Source: Parietaria judaica
Taxonomy: Eukaryota; Streptophyta; Magnoliopsida; Rosales; Urticaceae
NCBI GenBank assembly: GCA_954871525.1
Contig: OX940871.1
Coordinates: 17,700,532 to 17,764,531 of the forward strand
Reading direction: 5' to 3'
DNA length: 64,000 bases
The notes beneath the pieces were generated by a model. The model was given only the letters and a program-made list of their open reading frames with translations. It did no database searches and was not told where the DNA came from. Numbering within the stretch: position 1 is the first letter of the stretch; every line of letters begins with the position of its first letter. The position numbers and the translations under genes were made by a program. This document shows positions 35,401 to 46,600 of the stretch, piece by piece.

Positions 35401-35935
35401 GGCTTAGGAGACATTTTCTCCGGTAGCTTAAAAAGAACCATCAGTTAAAGTTTAGGACGGAATCCTGCCGGCGAAGCCCATGCTTCGGTATGAGGAGTCC
35501 AGGAGAATATCCCGGAAGATCACGGGAGTTTCCCCTCAGCCCCAGGCGAAGCCTTGCCGAGATTCAGAGTGCGCAACCGAGATCATCACTAGAGGTACGG
35601 CCTTATGAATTGGGTTAATAAATGAAACCATTTACTTCTTTCTATTTATTTCCTATTCGACTAGTCTATGAATAATGTTTATGAATTATTGAATTCGTAA
35701 TATTTACCGGATCTTGATGAAATGGTAATTACCCAGTATCCGTGTCGTCGGGTGCGTAACAATTTTTTCCGCTTTAAAATAATTTTTAAATGTTACAGGG
35801 ACGGCTCGGAAGCATATTTCGTGGTAATGAAGTCGGGAATCAAACCCCGATTTCTAACATTGCCGCCGTTTACGGGAGTTGTATACACACCTGAGCATTT
35901 GACCAAAATTTGGGTCTTTTCCTCGCGATTAACCC
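32439..35935. mobile_element. Foldback element (~1.1 kb) split by a solo LTR
   Basis: The left arm starts GAGTTAATTGCGGCAAAAG. The right arm, read inverted from 35935, starts GGGTTAATCGCGAGGAAAAG. Both then carry GGTCAAATGCT or a variant, GGCGGCAA, TACCCAAACTCG or a variant, GGAGTTGACT and GTCCATGTGG in the same order. The pairing continues inward through GCCATGTGGCATGCCA, then AAATATTCATTATTGG-type AT-rich sequence, AAGTGGGTA and CACCGTTCACGGTTCA (about 32783 and 33151), leaving a loop of roughly 300 bases. Without the LTR at 33447-35859 it is about 1.08 kb. Its ends resemble the GGGTTAA Mutator-like MITEs here, but no target duplication was found. Confidence 0.75.
33447..35859 (+). mobile_element. 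Solo LTR inside the foldback right arm
   Basis: It begins TGTTGGATATATGTGTCC and ends TTTCTAACA. The flanks are TTTCC (33442-33446) and TTGCC (35860-35864). The left arm of the same foldback shows that the original site read TTGCC, so one base of the left duplication copy has mutated. It is 2413 bp. It lacks the segment with the TATA box present in its relatives at 9185 and 50805 (break near 35388), so it probably carries no LTR promoter. Confidence 0.85.
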
Positions 35936-36137
35936 TCCAGTGAACCAAAGTTGTTAAGGCGTTTTGTAAGACATATTTAAAATATGTACGTAATCTTGAT
36001 TATTTTAATTTTAATTTTTTAACGTAAAAATTTCCGCCAGACAATGTCACCCCCAATCGTGACTGGGTCCACCCCTGTATAAGTGCAGCAATAATGACTA
36101 ATTACTCAAGTATATATGATGCTTATATTTATATATA

Positions 36138-36606
36138 AGGTTAATAACGCTGAAAAATACCCAAAGTAATGGTCAAAGAATCTCTCATGTACCCAAAGTT
36201 TAAAAGTGCTGGCAAAAATCCCAAAGTCAAATTAGGAGAGTTGATCACTCCGTTCTCATAACGTCGTTAACTAACCTACTCTGACCACATGAACAAACGT
36301 GAGTAGCTGACATAACAAATTTTGCCACGTGGACGAGCCAACATCAGCCTCGTTTACGACTAAACAACAAATTAAACCCCTAATTAAAACTATTTAATAC
36401 AACTAATTAAACCTCTAATGATTGCACTTAACAAAACAGATTTGTCCATGTGGCCAGAGTTAGCGGGTAAGTTAACGACATTACGAGAATGGAGTGGTCA
36501 ATTCCCCGACTCTCGGTATTTTCTTCCACCACTTTTAAACTTTGGGTACACTAAATGTTCTTTGACCAAACTTTGAGTATTTTCGCTGTCATTAACCCAT
36601 TAACCC
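36138..36606. mobile_element. Mutator-like MITE in the PERK upstream region
   Basis: Counterpart of 2102-2570, with TTATATATA at 36129-36137 and 36607-36615. It ends about 1.45 kb before the PERK start codon. Confidence 0.85.
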
Positions 36607-38054
36607 TTATATATATGATATGATTTACAGTTAAAGTACCTAAATGTTATAAAAAAAATGATTTATTTTCATATTTTTACAGAATTAGTAGTACCCAATG
36701 TAATAAAAACAAGATTCCGTATATGTACTCAATATTTGAGTACTTTCGTGTATATATTCCTTAAAATATATTTATAAGTGCCCATTTCATAGGAATATTA
36801 TGGTCAATCTAATGAATACACCATGTTAGAATCTTGCTTCTGTATATAAAAAATAAAACCTAGATTGAATACATGGTCTACCTTTATATAGAAAAGCCAA
36901 ACGCGCTTTTTATTTTATTTATTAATACATCATATGTATAATTCCTTTGCCCAGCTGTGCTTACAAACAAGTGTGAAGACGAGCGTCCATTGAGGAAGGA
37001 AAAAGTTGCAATATGCTAATTGAATTATGTGATGATTGAGAAAAGAAGTTAGAAATTTTGATGAAAGTTATGAGGTGGAAAATGGTAATAGAAATAGCAA
37101 CGAAATGAGACTAAGTTAAGAAAGTGGGTTGAGAAATTGAGGCTCTTCTTCTCTTGGAGGCCATTGGGGAAGAACACTTCCCTTTTCTTTTGTGCATTCT
37201 CTTTGCACATCACAGAAAAAGAAAAATGTTCCTTTAGTTTGGGAATCCATAAATCCTCTTCTTTCAGGTATGTTTAATGAATTATCTTATCATTTTTTAT
37301 TTATTTATTTTTTTATGATATTTGTTTTCGAGTAGGGGAAACGTTGTTTTAATTTATGTATTCTGTGGGGTTCGAATCCCGCGATAAATGATAAGAATGA
37401 CGCTAAATTAGCTTCGTTATCGGCAATCAATAATCCTCTTCTTTCACGAATGTTAATTCTTGTTAATTTATCTTAATCCCGTGATTAAACTATGACGAAA
37501 TATTTTTGCTAAGGTGAAAGCTTTTCGACTTGTTATGTCATGGGACTCGAACCTTGCATTGCATGAAAATTATAATTGCCAGATATTGAAAATGCATGGA
37601 TAAAAAAATCAATTATTTAAACATAGTTATTATTTTTTTAATATTATTTTGTTCTCTCAAGAAATTCATGGTCCCACAGTCCCACTGCTGTGTATTTCTT
37701 TTTAATGAAGTAAGCGTATATAATTTTTGAATGTCATGAGATTAGAATCATACAATACAATAACGACTAAATTAAATTATATGATACATATATAAATAAA
37801 TATAATTACCTTATCATACGCATTGTTAATTCCATGAATTAATGGTTTGTTTTTAACTATATTTACATTTATTTTGATCATTCAGGGGTTTACTACAAGA
37901 AGAGGTGAACGTTCTGCCGGCGATAATTTTTCCTAATTGAACGTTTAATATATTAAATAGCCGGAAGTTCATCACCTAAACCTAACAATTAACAACTTTA
38001 ATCACAATAATTAGTGGTAATTATTCACATTACAATTAAATTTTTTTTATAATA
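36607..38054 (+). promoter_or_regulatory. PERK upstream region and 5' leader with possible intron
   Basis: A TATA-like TTTATATAG lies at about 36883-36891. A donor CAG/GTATG at 37267/37268 and an acceptor TTCAG ending at 37885 would remove a 618-bp intron from the 5' leader; both fit plant splice consensus, and the leader before the donor is CT-rich. The start codon at 38055 follows an AT-rich leader. Transcription start and splicing are predictions only. Confidence 0.45.
37268..37885 (+). other. Predicted 5'-leader intron of PERK
   Basis: The intron is 618 bp and AT-rich, with GTATGTTT at its start and a pyrimidine-poor ATTTTGATCATTCAG at its end. The same sites are present in the duplicate at 3233-3850. 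Confidence 0.4.
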
Positions 38055-41000
38055 ATGTCTTCACCGCCATCCGACACCGCCCCGTCCCCGGCCTCCAATT
38101 CCCCTCCCCCGCCCAAATCATCAGCGCCGCCGCCGTCTTCTAGCCCCCCGCCCCCGAAGGCGTCGGCTCCCCCGCCCGATAATAAATCACCGCCAGCAGC
38201 TTCTCCGCCTCCGCCGACGCCTTCTTCCGCAAACTCCTCTCCACCACCGCCGAAGACCGACAACCCTAGTCCACCGCCTCCGCCTCCGGCTTCCAATACC
38301 CCTTCCCCGCCTCCGCCGCCGCACTCCTCGGCATCGCCACCGACCCCGGTGACGAACTCGGACTCATCGTCGTCATCGTCGAGCTCGGATTCGTCGTCGC
38401 TGTCGCCGGCCACGGTGAAGCAGCTGGTGGTGGGGGCGACGCTAGGGTTCGGGCTGTTCTTGCTGGCAATGGTGGTGGTTTGCATGGTTTGCGCGAAGAG
38501 GAACAAGAAGAGGAAGCACGATCACGAGCACAACATGCAGTATTATAGTGACCCTTCTAGGAAAGGTACGTTACGATCACACTCTCACTTCTTATTAATA
38601 GCGGTGTAAGTAGTAAATGTTTGTATTTTTAGCGGCATAAACCCAATTTTGAAGATACTTTTGTTGTCCTATGATATGAATTTCCTTCAAACAACATGAG
38701 AGGAATAAACGACAAAAATACTGTTAAGAATAGACGAGTTATTCAAAATCCGCAGTTAAATACAGAATGGGTATATATGCCGTTAATAAAAAGTGAGTTT
38801 TACTGCCCCAATTGAATACAACTTAAATATATATGGCACTATTAATCCTATAAAAAAAATACTCAAAACTTAGTAAGAAAATCTTTAGCTCTCGTGATTT
38901 TAAAGTTTAAAACATTATTATTATAGCTGCAAAAAAAATCTTTGATAAATTAACCATTTCGATTAAATTATATTTTTATCCTGATTAAATTTGAGCTAAT
39001 ATTATTAAAAATTTAATATTTGAGTACTTCAATAAAATATAATAACATTTCTATTTGGAAGACTCAATTAAGGTGTCATTTTGTAAAACGATCACCCTTC
39101 ACAAAGGCCTTAAATTTGAAAGTACGTTATAACTTATCTCTAATTTAGTAAAACATAACTGAGGATTAAAATCCATATATTTCAAAATAAAATGTTCATA
39201 GACTTATACATAAAAATAGAATAAAAACGTGGAGAACCAACCATGTAACTCAAATATTATAATCTATAATAATCAATTGTATATATTTGTGCAGATCAAG
39301 GAAACATGTACTACAACAACGCTCCCCAGCAACCCAACTGGCACATGCCTCACCAGGGCCCACCCCAGCCCGTTTCCACGGGCGGGTGGCCCAATCCGCC
39401 CGCGCCGCCGCCCCTCCCGCCTGGCCTCCTCAACAGTGGGGAAGCCCTCTCAACGAGTGGTGCATTCTCTGCCATTCCACCTCTTCCACCGCCATCACCG
39501 GCCCTCTCGCTGGGCTTCAACAAGAGCACGTTCACGTATGATGAGCTGGCGGCTGCCACCGAGGGGTTCTCCCAGGCGAACCTGCTGGGGCAGGGCGGGT
39601 TCGGGTACGTGCACAAGGGAGTGCTCCCCAACGGGAAAGAGGTGGCCGTGAAGAGCCTGAAGTCGGGAAGCGGGCAGGGCGAGAGGGAATTCCAGGCAGA
39701 GGTGGAGATCATCAGCCGCGTCCATCACCGCCACTTGGTGTCACTCGTCGGCTACTGTATTGCCGGTGGGCAAAGAATGTTGGTGTACGACTTCGTGTCC
39801 AACGGAACTTTGGAGCATCATCTATATGGTCAGTTTTATTAATCATACTGTTTTTCTTTTATAAAGTGTCACTAGTTACTCGTACTTGGAACCAGTAACG
39901 GAACCAGAATAAAAAAATATGAAGGGACCGATAAATATTTAGAATCCAAGAAGGCCAAAATGCTGATGCAGAGGAAAATGCACAAAAGATCGATGGTCGA
40001 TCTAGAAACTAAAATTGATAGATAAAGTTACCAGATAGTTTATCTTGATCGTTGATTTGGCGCACGAATACCCGATCGAAGAACCTTCCTTCGCCTATTG
40101 ATTCGCGCACGTATGCTAGACTCCGCGCATCCAATCACCGTTGATTGGCGCACGAATACCGGCTCTTAGGCATCAAACTCGACGCTCGCTCACGAGACTC
40201 TCGATTTGGGAAAAGAAACACAAAGTTTCATTTTTTCATTCATTCAACTCTAACCATTACAAGACAACACATGATGCTTATATAGTGCATCAACAAAAAT
40301 CCTAACAACAAATGACATGTAGTTTCTCCAAATTAAAAGCGACAACAAAATAAGCAAAACGACACGAAAATGAAAAGACAAACTAAAATCCGCTCAAAAT
40401 ATGACATCAGACTTTCTAGGCTCTTTCCAGTCCAGTTTTGGCAGAATTCTTCACATGACGTCGTAGCCAACGTCCCGAGCTTCGATTTGGTATGTTGACC
40501 GCACAAATCGGACGCTTGACTCAAAAGATACGGTTCGTCAAAGTTTAGATTCTTGCGCGAGCCCTTTTTCCGAACTTTCTTCCGTGCTCGCCTCTCGGAG
40601 CGCTTTTTCCGGGCCTGCCTTTGGGGACACTTGCGGGAGCGCCTCTCGAAGTGACCACTAATTAAGATTTTCTCGGAGCATTTTGAGCCTGCATCAAATG
40701 CTTAAAAATATACATATATATATAACTTCTAATTTTTACATTTTGAAGAATCTTAAGTTATTTTCAAAAACGGAATTTTTTGTTCGTCCATAATACTCTC
40801 CTCAAATTTTGTATCTTGGATTCGCCCCTATATCGGCATAGCGTTTTATTAGCTTATAAAACCTAGTTCTTGGCTTCTGCAGGGAAAGATGTTCCTACTA
40901 TGGATTGGGCAACACGGCTTCGGATCGCCACGGGTTCGGCTAAAGGGCTTGCTTACCTCCATGAAGATTGTAAGATTAGCTTCACTGAAAAAGGAAACAA

Positions 41001-43125
41001 CAGACTATTTTACCAGGAATAATAAATTTATTTGCATACTTATATATATTTTAAAAAATTAATTAATTGCTTGTGATTTTTGTAATCGGACATTATTGCA
41101 TGAATACAGGCCATCCAAGAATTATCCACCGTGACATCAAAACCGCTAATATTCTCCTTGATGACAACTTTGAAGCCATGGTATTATGCATTTCCACAAT
41201 TTTATAACATATTTATTTAAAGAAGTACATATATATGTGTAAATTGCATGTATATTTTATATACAATTTCAAATATTGATCGCTTCATTTACTTTCAGGT
41301 GGCTGATTTTGGGCTAGCCAAGCTCTCTTCTGACAATTACACTCACGTCTCTACAAGAGTCATGGGAACATTCGGGTAATTAAAATTCATTTAATTCAAT
41401 ATTTGCCATAAAAATACCCATGCATTAAGTGAAGCGATTTGCAATCGTTTTACCTGGTGTATAATTATATTGTTGTCAAAAGTGTAAATCTTAAAATAAG
41501 TAGTTGCGACCAAAATTTTCAAATGAAATCTGCCGCGCGCCACACTGATATATCTTTTCGATATTTTGCCGCAAATAATACGGACTTATACACCTTCCAA
41601 CTTTTGTTTATGCATTTCTAACAGAGTATAATCAGTATCTTTTTCACATTAATTTGAGTCATCTTATTACCATATATTTTCAAAAAAGCAATAATGACCA
41701 ATATGAAAAACATAGTGAATAGTTTTTCAAGAAATAGAAATACAAAATATAAAAAATCAAATTTCCGTTATTACTATAGTGCTTTAAGAGGCAAAAGTAC
41801 TAATTTTATAGTATGATTTATAACGTTATTAATGCAGATATTTGGCTCCCGAGTACGCATCGAGTGGAAAGCTGACAGAAAAATCAGACGTTTTTTCATT
41901 TGGAGTTATGCTTTTGGAGCTCATAACTGGTCGACGACCTGTGGACCCCACAAGCGCTTACATGGAAGATAGCTTGGTGGACTGGGTAATTCTTAGAGAA
42001 CACACTCTTCAAACTAATTTATTCATTCATATACAAGCTTTAATCTCTGTATATAACACCGAACTGTAGGACATAGAAAATGCATCTACTTGGGGTTTTC
42101 GTATCTGGGTTAATAGCGGCATAAGTATTTAATGCTTTTATTTTTGACGGCTTAAAATTAATATTTCATTTTATGGCTGAAGTTTTCAATGTTCACTATT
42201 TGCTTCTCTCTAAAATTCTAAATGATTTAGTATAATTTTGGATGTGCTATTAAATCTTGTGCATGTGTCACTTCCGCGACAGAGAATTTGAAGAAGAAGA
42301 AAAATGGCACCACCATTTTTAAAAAAAGCAATTGAAAAATTGAGACTAATTTAATGAGAAACAAAATAGTGAACATTTTAAACTTTGGGCTTGAAAAAAA
42401 TATTAGATTTATGCTACTACAAAAATAAAATAATATTAGATACTTATACTTCTATTAACCCTCGCAGTTTACAAAATGTTGCACATGATGTTACAATATG
42501 CAACATCGAGTTGTACATATGAACAGTGTAGGAGAATTTAAGTCTACGAAAACCCTAATTGTTTTTCCAGGCTCGACCGCTCTTGCAGCGTGCGCTAGAA
42601 GACGGCGTTTACGAGGAGTTGGTTGACCCTCGGCTTGAGAGCTTGTACAACCCGCACGAGATGGCCCGCATGATCGCCTCAGCCTCCGCAAGCATCCGTC
42701 ACTCGGCCAAGAAGCGTCCCAAGATGAGCCAGGTGAAGGCACTTTGTTAAATATAAAAATCTCATTAACTCATATTTTTTTTTAATTGGCCACTTCAAAG
42801 TTCAAATTCCGGGTCCGGCCATAAACGAGTTCATGTGGTAACAATGCCGTTGATAATGCTATGTCGGCAGATCGTGCGAGCTTTAGAAGGAGATGTTTCT
42901 CTGGATGACCTAAACGAAGGAGTGAGGCCCGGCCATAGCTCCATCTACGCGTCAAGTACGAGCTCCGAGTACGACACCATGGCCTACAACGCCGACATCA
43001 AGAAGTTCAGGAGAGTTTTGGTGAGTCAAGAGTTCGGGAGCAGCGAGTTCGGAACTTCCAGCAGCGACTCCAGAGAGATACCAAACCCTACCAATATCCA
43101 AAACCCATCGCCTAATAACGCCTAG
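38055..43125 (+). CDS. Proline-rich extensin-like receptor kinase (PERK family)
   Basis: Eight coding exons join in frame: 38055-38565, 39295-39828, 40883-40969, 41110-41180, 41299-41375, 41838-41985, 42571-42732, 42871-43125 (614 codons plus stop), all with GT/AG sites. Residues 1-100 are Pro/Ser-rich with SPPPP extensin-type repeats, and 101-117 are Ser-rich. Residues ~123-147 form the membrane span, followed by basic KRNKKRK. The kinase (~264-537) has GQGGFG at 269, K290, HRD at 384-386, DFG at 404-406 and APE at 430-432, so catalysis should be intact. A polar tail with [19 protein letters not shown] follows. There is no classical signal peptide, as usual for PERKs. PERKs act at the plasma membrane-cell wall interface. 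Intron 2 holds a solo LTR; the gene looks functional. Confidence 0.93.
38594..38849. mobile_element. Possible MITE in PERK intron 1
   Basis: TTATTAATAGCGGTGTAAGT on the left and the inverse GGCACTATTAATCC on the right resemble the ends of the element in intron 6. The arms are eroded and no target duplication was found. Confidence 0.4.
39893..40830. mobile_element. Possible old element in PERK intron 2 hosting a solo LTR
   Basis: CAGTAACGGAACCAG near 39893 and the weakly inverse TTGGATTCGCCCCTA ending near 40830 may be eroded inverted ends. No target duplication was found, so this is tentative. Confidence 0.25.
39964..40696 (-). mobile_element. Solo LTR in PERK intron 2
   Basis: The 733-bp LTR begins TGATGCAG and ends CTGCATCA, flanked by AATGC at 39959-39963 and 40697-40701. 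A TATA box in CACTATATAAGCATC on the minus strand (about 40270-40284) suggests an orientation antisense to PERK. No internal domain remains. Repeated GGCGCACGAATACC words lie on the plus-strand left side. It is unrelated to the three long solo LTRs. Confidence 0.88.
42107..42461. mobile_element. MITE in PERK intron 6
   Basis: GGGTTAATAGCGGCATAAGT on the left pairs with the inverse of ATACTTCTATTAACCC on the right over about 30 bases. The termini match the GGGTTAA group at 2102 and 14886. A 9-bp target duplication is not evident. Confidence 0.55.
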
Positions 43126-43339
43126 GTTTTCTTTCTCTTTTCTTTCTTTTTTCATCAATGGCGAAACAAGTGAACAAAGAAGAGTATGGCAAGGTGTATT
43201 GTAGACGATTTTTAGTGGTCGTGTGTGTGACGTTATAAAGAATGTTCATGTAATATTTGGGATTATTGGGGAATTGTGATTTCAAAGTGTTTCTTGTTGA
43301 TGTGCTTTTTGCAAATTGGTCGTAATATGTGTGACATTC
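43126..43339 (+). other. PERK 3' flank up to the Ty3 insertion
   Basis: This 214-bp stretch is the likely 3' UTR, with AT-rich TTCATGTAATATTTGGG as a possible polyadenylation context (about 43244-43262). The original flank resumes at 48173. Whether transcripts end before the inserted LTR cannot be read from sequence alone. Confidence 0.4.
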
Positions 43340-43602
43340 TGATGTCGTATAGCAATTTCCTTCTTGATTACAGAGAATTTCCAGCCCTTATATGCATTTA
43401 TTTACTCTTTATTTGCTTTATTTACTTTCCCCGATAAAACGATACTTATTACCACTTTTGTTTTGCTTCCTTTTTGGTTTCATGAGTTTGATTATATGTA
43501 TTACGTATGAGATGAACCATTTTTCCAGCTTTGTTTGAATAAGAAATCGACCTCCTTTGGTTAAGAGTGTTCATCGTTTTCCCTGTTTCCGAATCTACAT
43601 CA
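43340..43602 (+). repeat. 5' LTR of the Ty3 element
   Basis: TGATGTCGTATAG to CGAATCTACATCA. No strong TATA box is evident; AT-rich candidates lie near 43380-43440. Confidence 0.95.
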
Positions 43603-43604
43603 GT

Positions 43605-43617
43605 TGGTATCAGAGCC
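43605..43617 (+). other. Primer-binding site (initiator tRNA-Met type)
   Basis: TGGTATCAGAGCC follows the LTR after two bases and is the standard initiator-methionine tRNA complement in plant LTR retrotransposons. Confidence 0.9.
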
Positions 43618-43632
43618 TTCCGATCTTCCGAC

Positions 43633-46600
43633 ATGCCGGCGAAGAGACGACCTGCTCGTGAAACCACCATGGACGAGGATCCTAGACGTGACGAAAACAC
43701 TGGACTGCGTGCACAAGTGGAGTTGTTAACGCGACAGATGGCTGTGACTCTACAGCGTCTTCCGGCGCAACACCACGACGATGACGCGTCCGACACCGAG
43801 AGCGACACCGGAAACCCTTTTGCCCGAGATGTTGAAAGACACGTTCAAGCGCTGCGACCGCAGGACGAAGCTTTGGACAACGGGCGTTGGGAATCGGCGT
43901 TCAAGGTGGATATCCCGGAATTCCACGGCGGACTGAAGGCGGAGGAATTTCTCGATTGGCTCGCCGCCACCGAGGAAATTCTCGACTTCAAAGACGTTCC
44001 AGAAGCACGCCGCGCCTCTCTTGTGGCGACCCGCTTTCGTGGTCGTGCCGCTGCATGGTGGCAACAGCTCCGTACTCGACGTACTCGACTCGGTAAATCG
44101 AAGATTGAATCTTGGAGCAAACTGAAGAAAGAAATGCAGGAGGCCTTCCTTCCGTACAACTATGTTCGCACATTGTATCAAAGTCTTCAAAACTTACGTC
44201 AAGGTACGAAATCTGTGTCGGATTATACAACAGAATTTTTTATGCTTGTGACTAGGAATGATGTGAATGAAACTGAGGATCAATTGGTTTCGCGCTACGT
44301 GGGTGGTCTCCGCACGTCGATCCAAGATTTCCTAAACCTCTTCGATCCCGTTACTGTCTCTAAGGCTCACCAACGAGCTCTTGTGATAGAGGCTCAACAA
44401 TCTCGGAAGCGCTACAGCCCGAACATTGCTGGTCCGAGCACCTCCAGTTCGGCGCCGTCAAACCATAACAACCTAAATCCTACAGCGACTCTTGTTCCCG
44501 TGCCTCGCATTCAACCCGGAACTATTCGTTGTTATGGATGTGGGGAGCCCGGACATCGGCGATCCAATTGTCCGAAACAGTCCCGACCTGCTCTTTTTCT
44601 GGACGACACACAAGCTGAATTTTTTGGTGAACCAGTTTTTGACGAGGAACCCGAAGTACAGGACGAGATTGAAGAAGTCAGTGGTGATGTAGGAAAATCC
44701 TTGATGATTCGCCGTAATTTTTTCACACCGGCGAGCCCCGATGACACTTGGCTTCGGACTAATATTTTTCAGTCAACTTGTACCATTAGCGGGAAAGTTT
44801 GTCGCTTTGTCATCGACTCCGGGAGTGGCGAGAATGTCGTTGCCGAGGAAGTGGTCAAGAAGCTTGGATTACAAACCGAGAAGCATCCTAAGCCGTACAA
44901 ATTGGCGTGGATCCAAACCGGTACCGATGTCACTGTTTCCAAACGAGCATTGGTGAGCGTTTCCATTGGTACAACTTACAAAGATGATATACTTTGCGAT
45001 ATTGTGTCTATGGATGCGTGTCATTTATTGCTTGGTAGGCCGTGGCAATTCGATCGCCATTCTACGCATGACGGGCTCAACAACACATATACCTTTTTCT
45101 TCGGCGGGAAAAAGATTGGCTTGCTGCCCTCGAACCCCACCACTACATTGGCTCGCCGTAGCACCGTGAGGTTGTTGACACGATCAGAGTTCGAAGCCGA
45201 AGCCGCTGCATCGGATTTTGTGTTCGCCCTCATCGGAAAACCCTCACTCACCAACACCGCGGTTCCCGATATTGTACAGCCCCTCCTCGATGAGTTTAGC
45301 GATGTTTTTCCCGATGAGTTGCCAGCTCAATTGCCACCATTGCGTGACATTCAACACCACATCGACTTCATTCCAGAAGCACAATTACCGAATCGAGCGC
45401 ACTATCCTATGAGCCCCGTTGAACACAAAGAACTTCGTCGTCAAGTCGAGGAACTTTTGGCCAAAGGACACATCCGCGAGAGCTTAAGTCCATGTGCAGT
45501 ACCGGCTCTTCTAATTCCTAAGAAAGATGGATCGTGGCGTATGTGCGTTGATAGTCGGGCAATCAACAAAATCACAGTTCGCTACCGATTTCCAATTCCC
45601 CGCCTCGACGACCTTCTCGATCAACTTAGCGGTGCTCGAGTTTTTAACAAGCTTGATTTGAAGAGCGGTTATCACCAAATTCGCATTCGCCCGGGAGATG
45701 AGTGGAAAACAGCATTCAAGACGCGTGAGGGACTTTACGAGTGGCTTGTGATGCCGTTTGGACTTTCCAACGCACCGAGCACGTTTATGCGCGTCATGAA
45801 TCAAGCACTCCGACCTTTCATTGGTAAATATATCGTTGTTTACTTTGATGATGTTTTGATTTATAGTGCTAACATCGATGATCATATCCGCCACCTTCGC
45901 GAAGTTTTGCTCGTGTTTCGCAGTCATGCTTTTTATGCCGCGGTCAATAAATGCGTATTCGCCACTGATTCGGTGATATTCTTGGGATATGTGGTTTCCG
46001 CCGCCGGCCTCGCCGTCGACGACTCGAAAGTGCAAGCAGTGGCATCGTGGCCGACCCCAACAACGGTCACGGAGATTCGGAGTTTTCATGGTCTCGCGTC
46101 GTTTTACCGATGTTTTATTCCACACTTTAGTACTATTATGGCGCCCATATTGGATTGCATTAAATCGGGCAGATTTCATTGGAACCCGGAAGCCGACGAG
46201 GCTTTTGCCACTGTTAAACACAAGCTCACAACCGCGCCGATTCTTGTGCTCCCGGACTTTACACAGCCATTCTTTGTTCATTGCGACGCCTCCAAAGTTG
46301 GTATTGGGGCTGTTTTAAGCCAAGGTGGTTGTCCGGTAGCGTATTTTAGTGAGAAGTTAGCCGGCCTGAAGACAAGATACAATACGTACGACGTGGAGTT
46401 CTATGCTATTGTCCGGGCCATTCATCATTGGCGGCATTATTTATTCCATAAGGAATTTATTCTCTACACCGACCACAATGCGCTAAAACATCTCGGTTCC
46501 CAAGATAAGATTTTGGCTCGCCATGCATCATGGATTGACTTCCTTCAACAGTTCACGTTTTCCATCCATCACAAAGCGGGGGTTCTCAACAAAGTTGCGG

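Noticed and set aside
38036..38506. 156-codon Gly-rich ORF on the minus strand
   Set aside because: It is the mirror of the Pro-rich PERK exon 1.
45511..46281. 256-codon minus-strand ORF within the Ty3 element
   Set aside because: It shadows the reverse transcriptase and RNase H frame and has no own motif.
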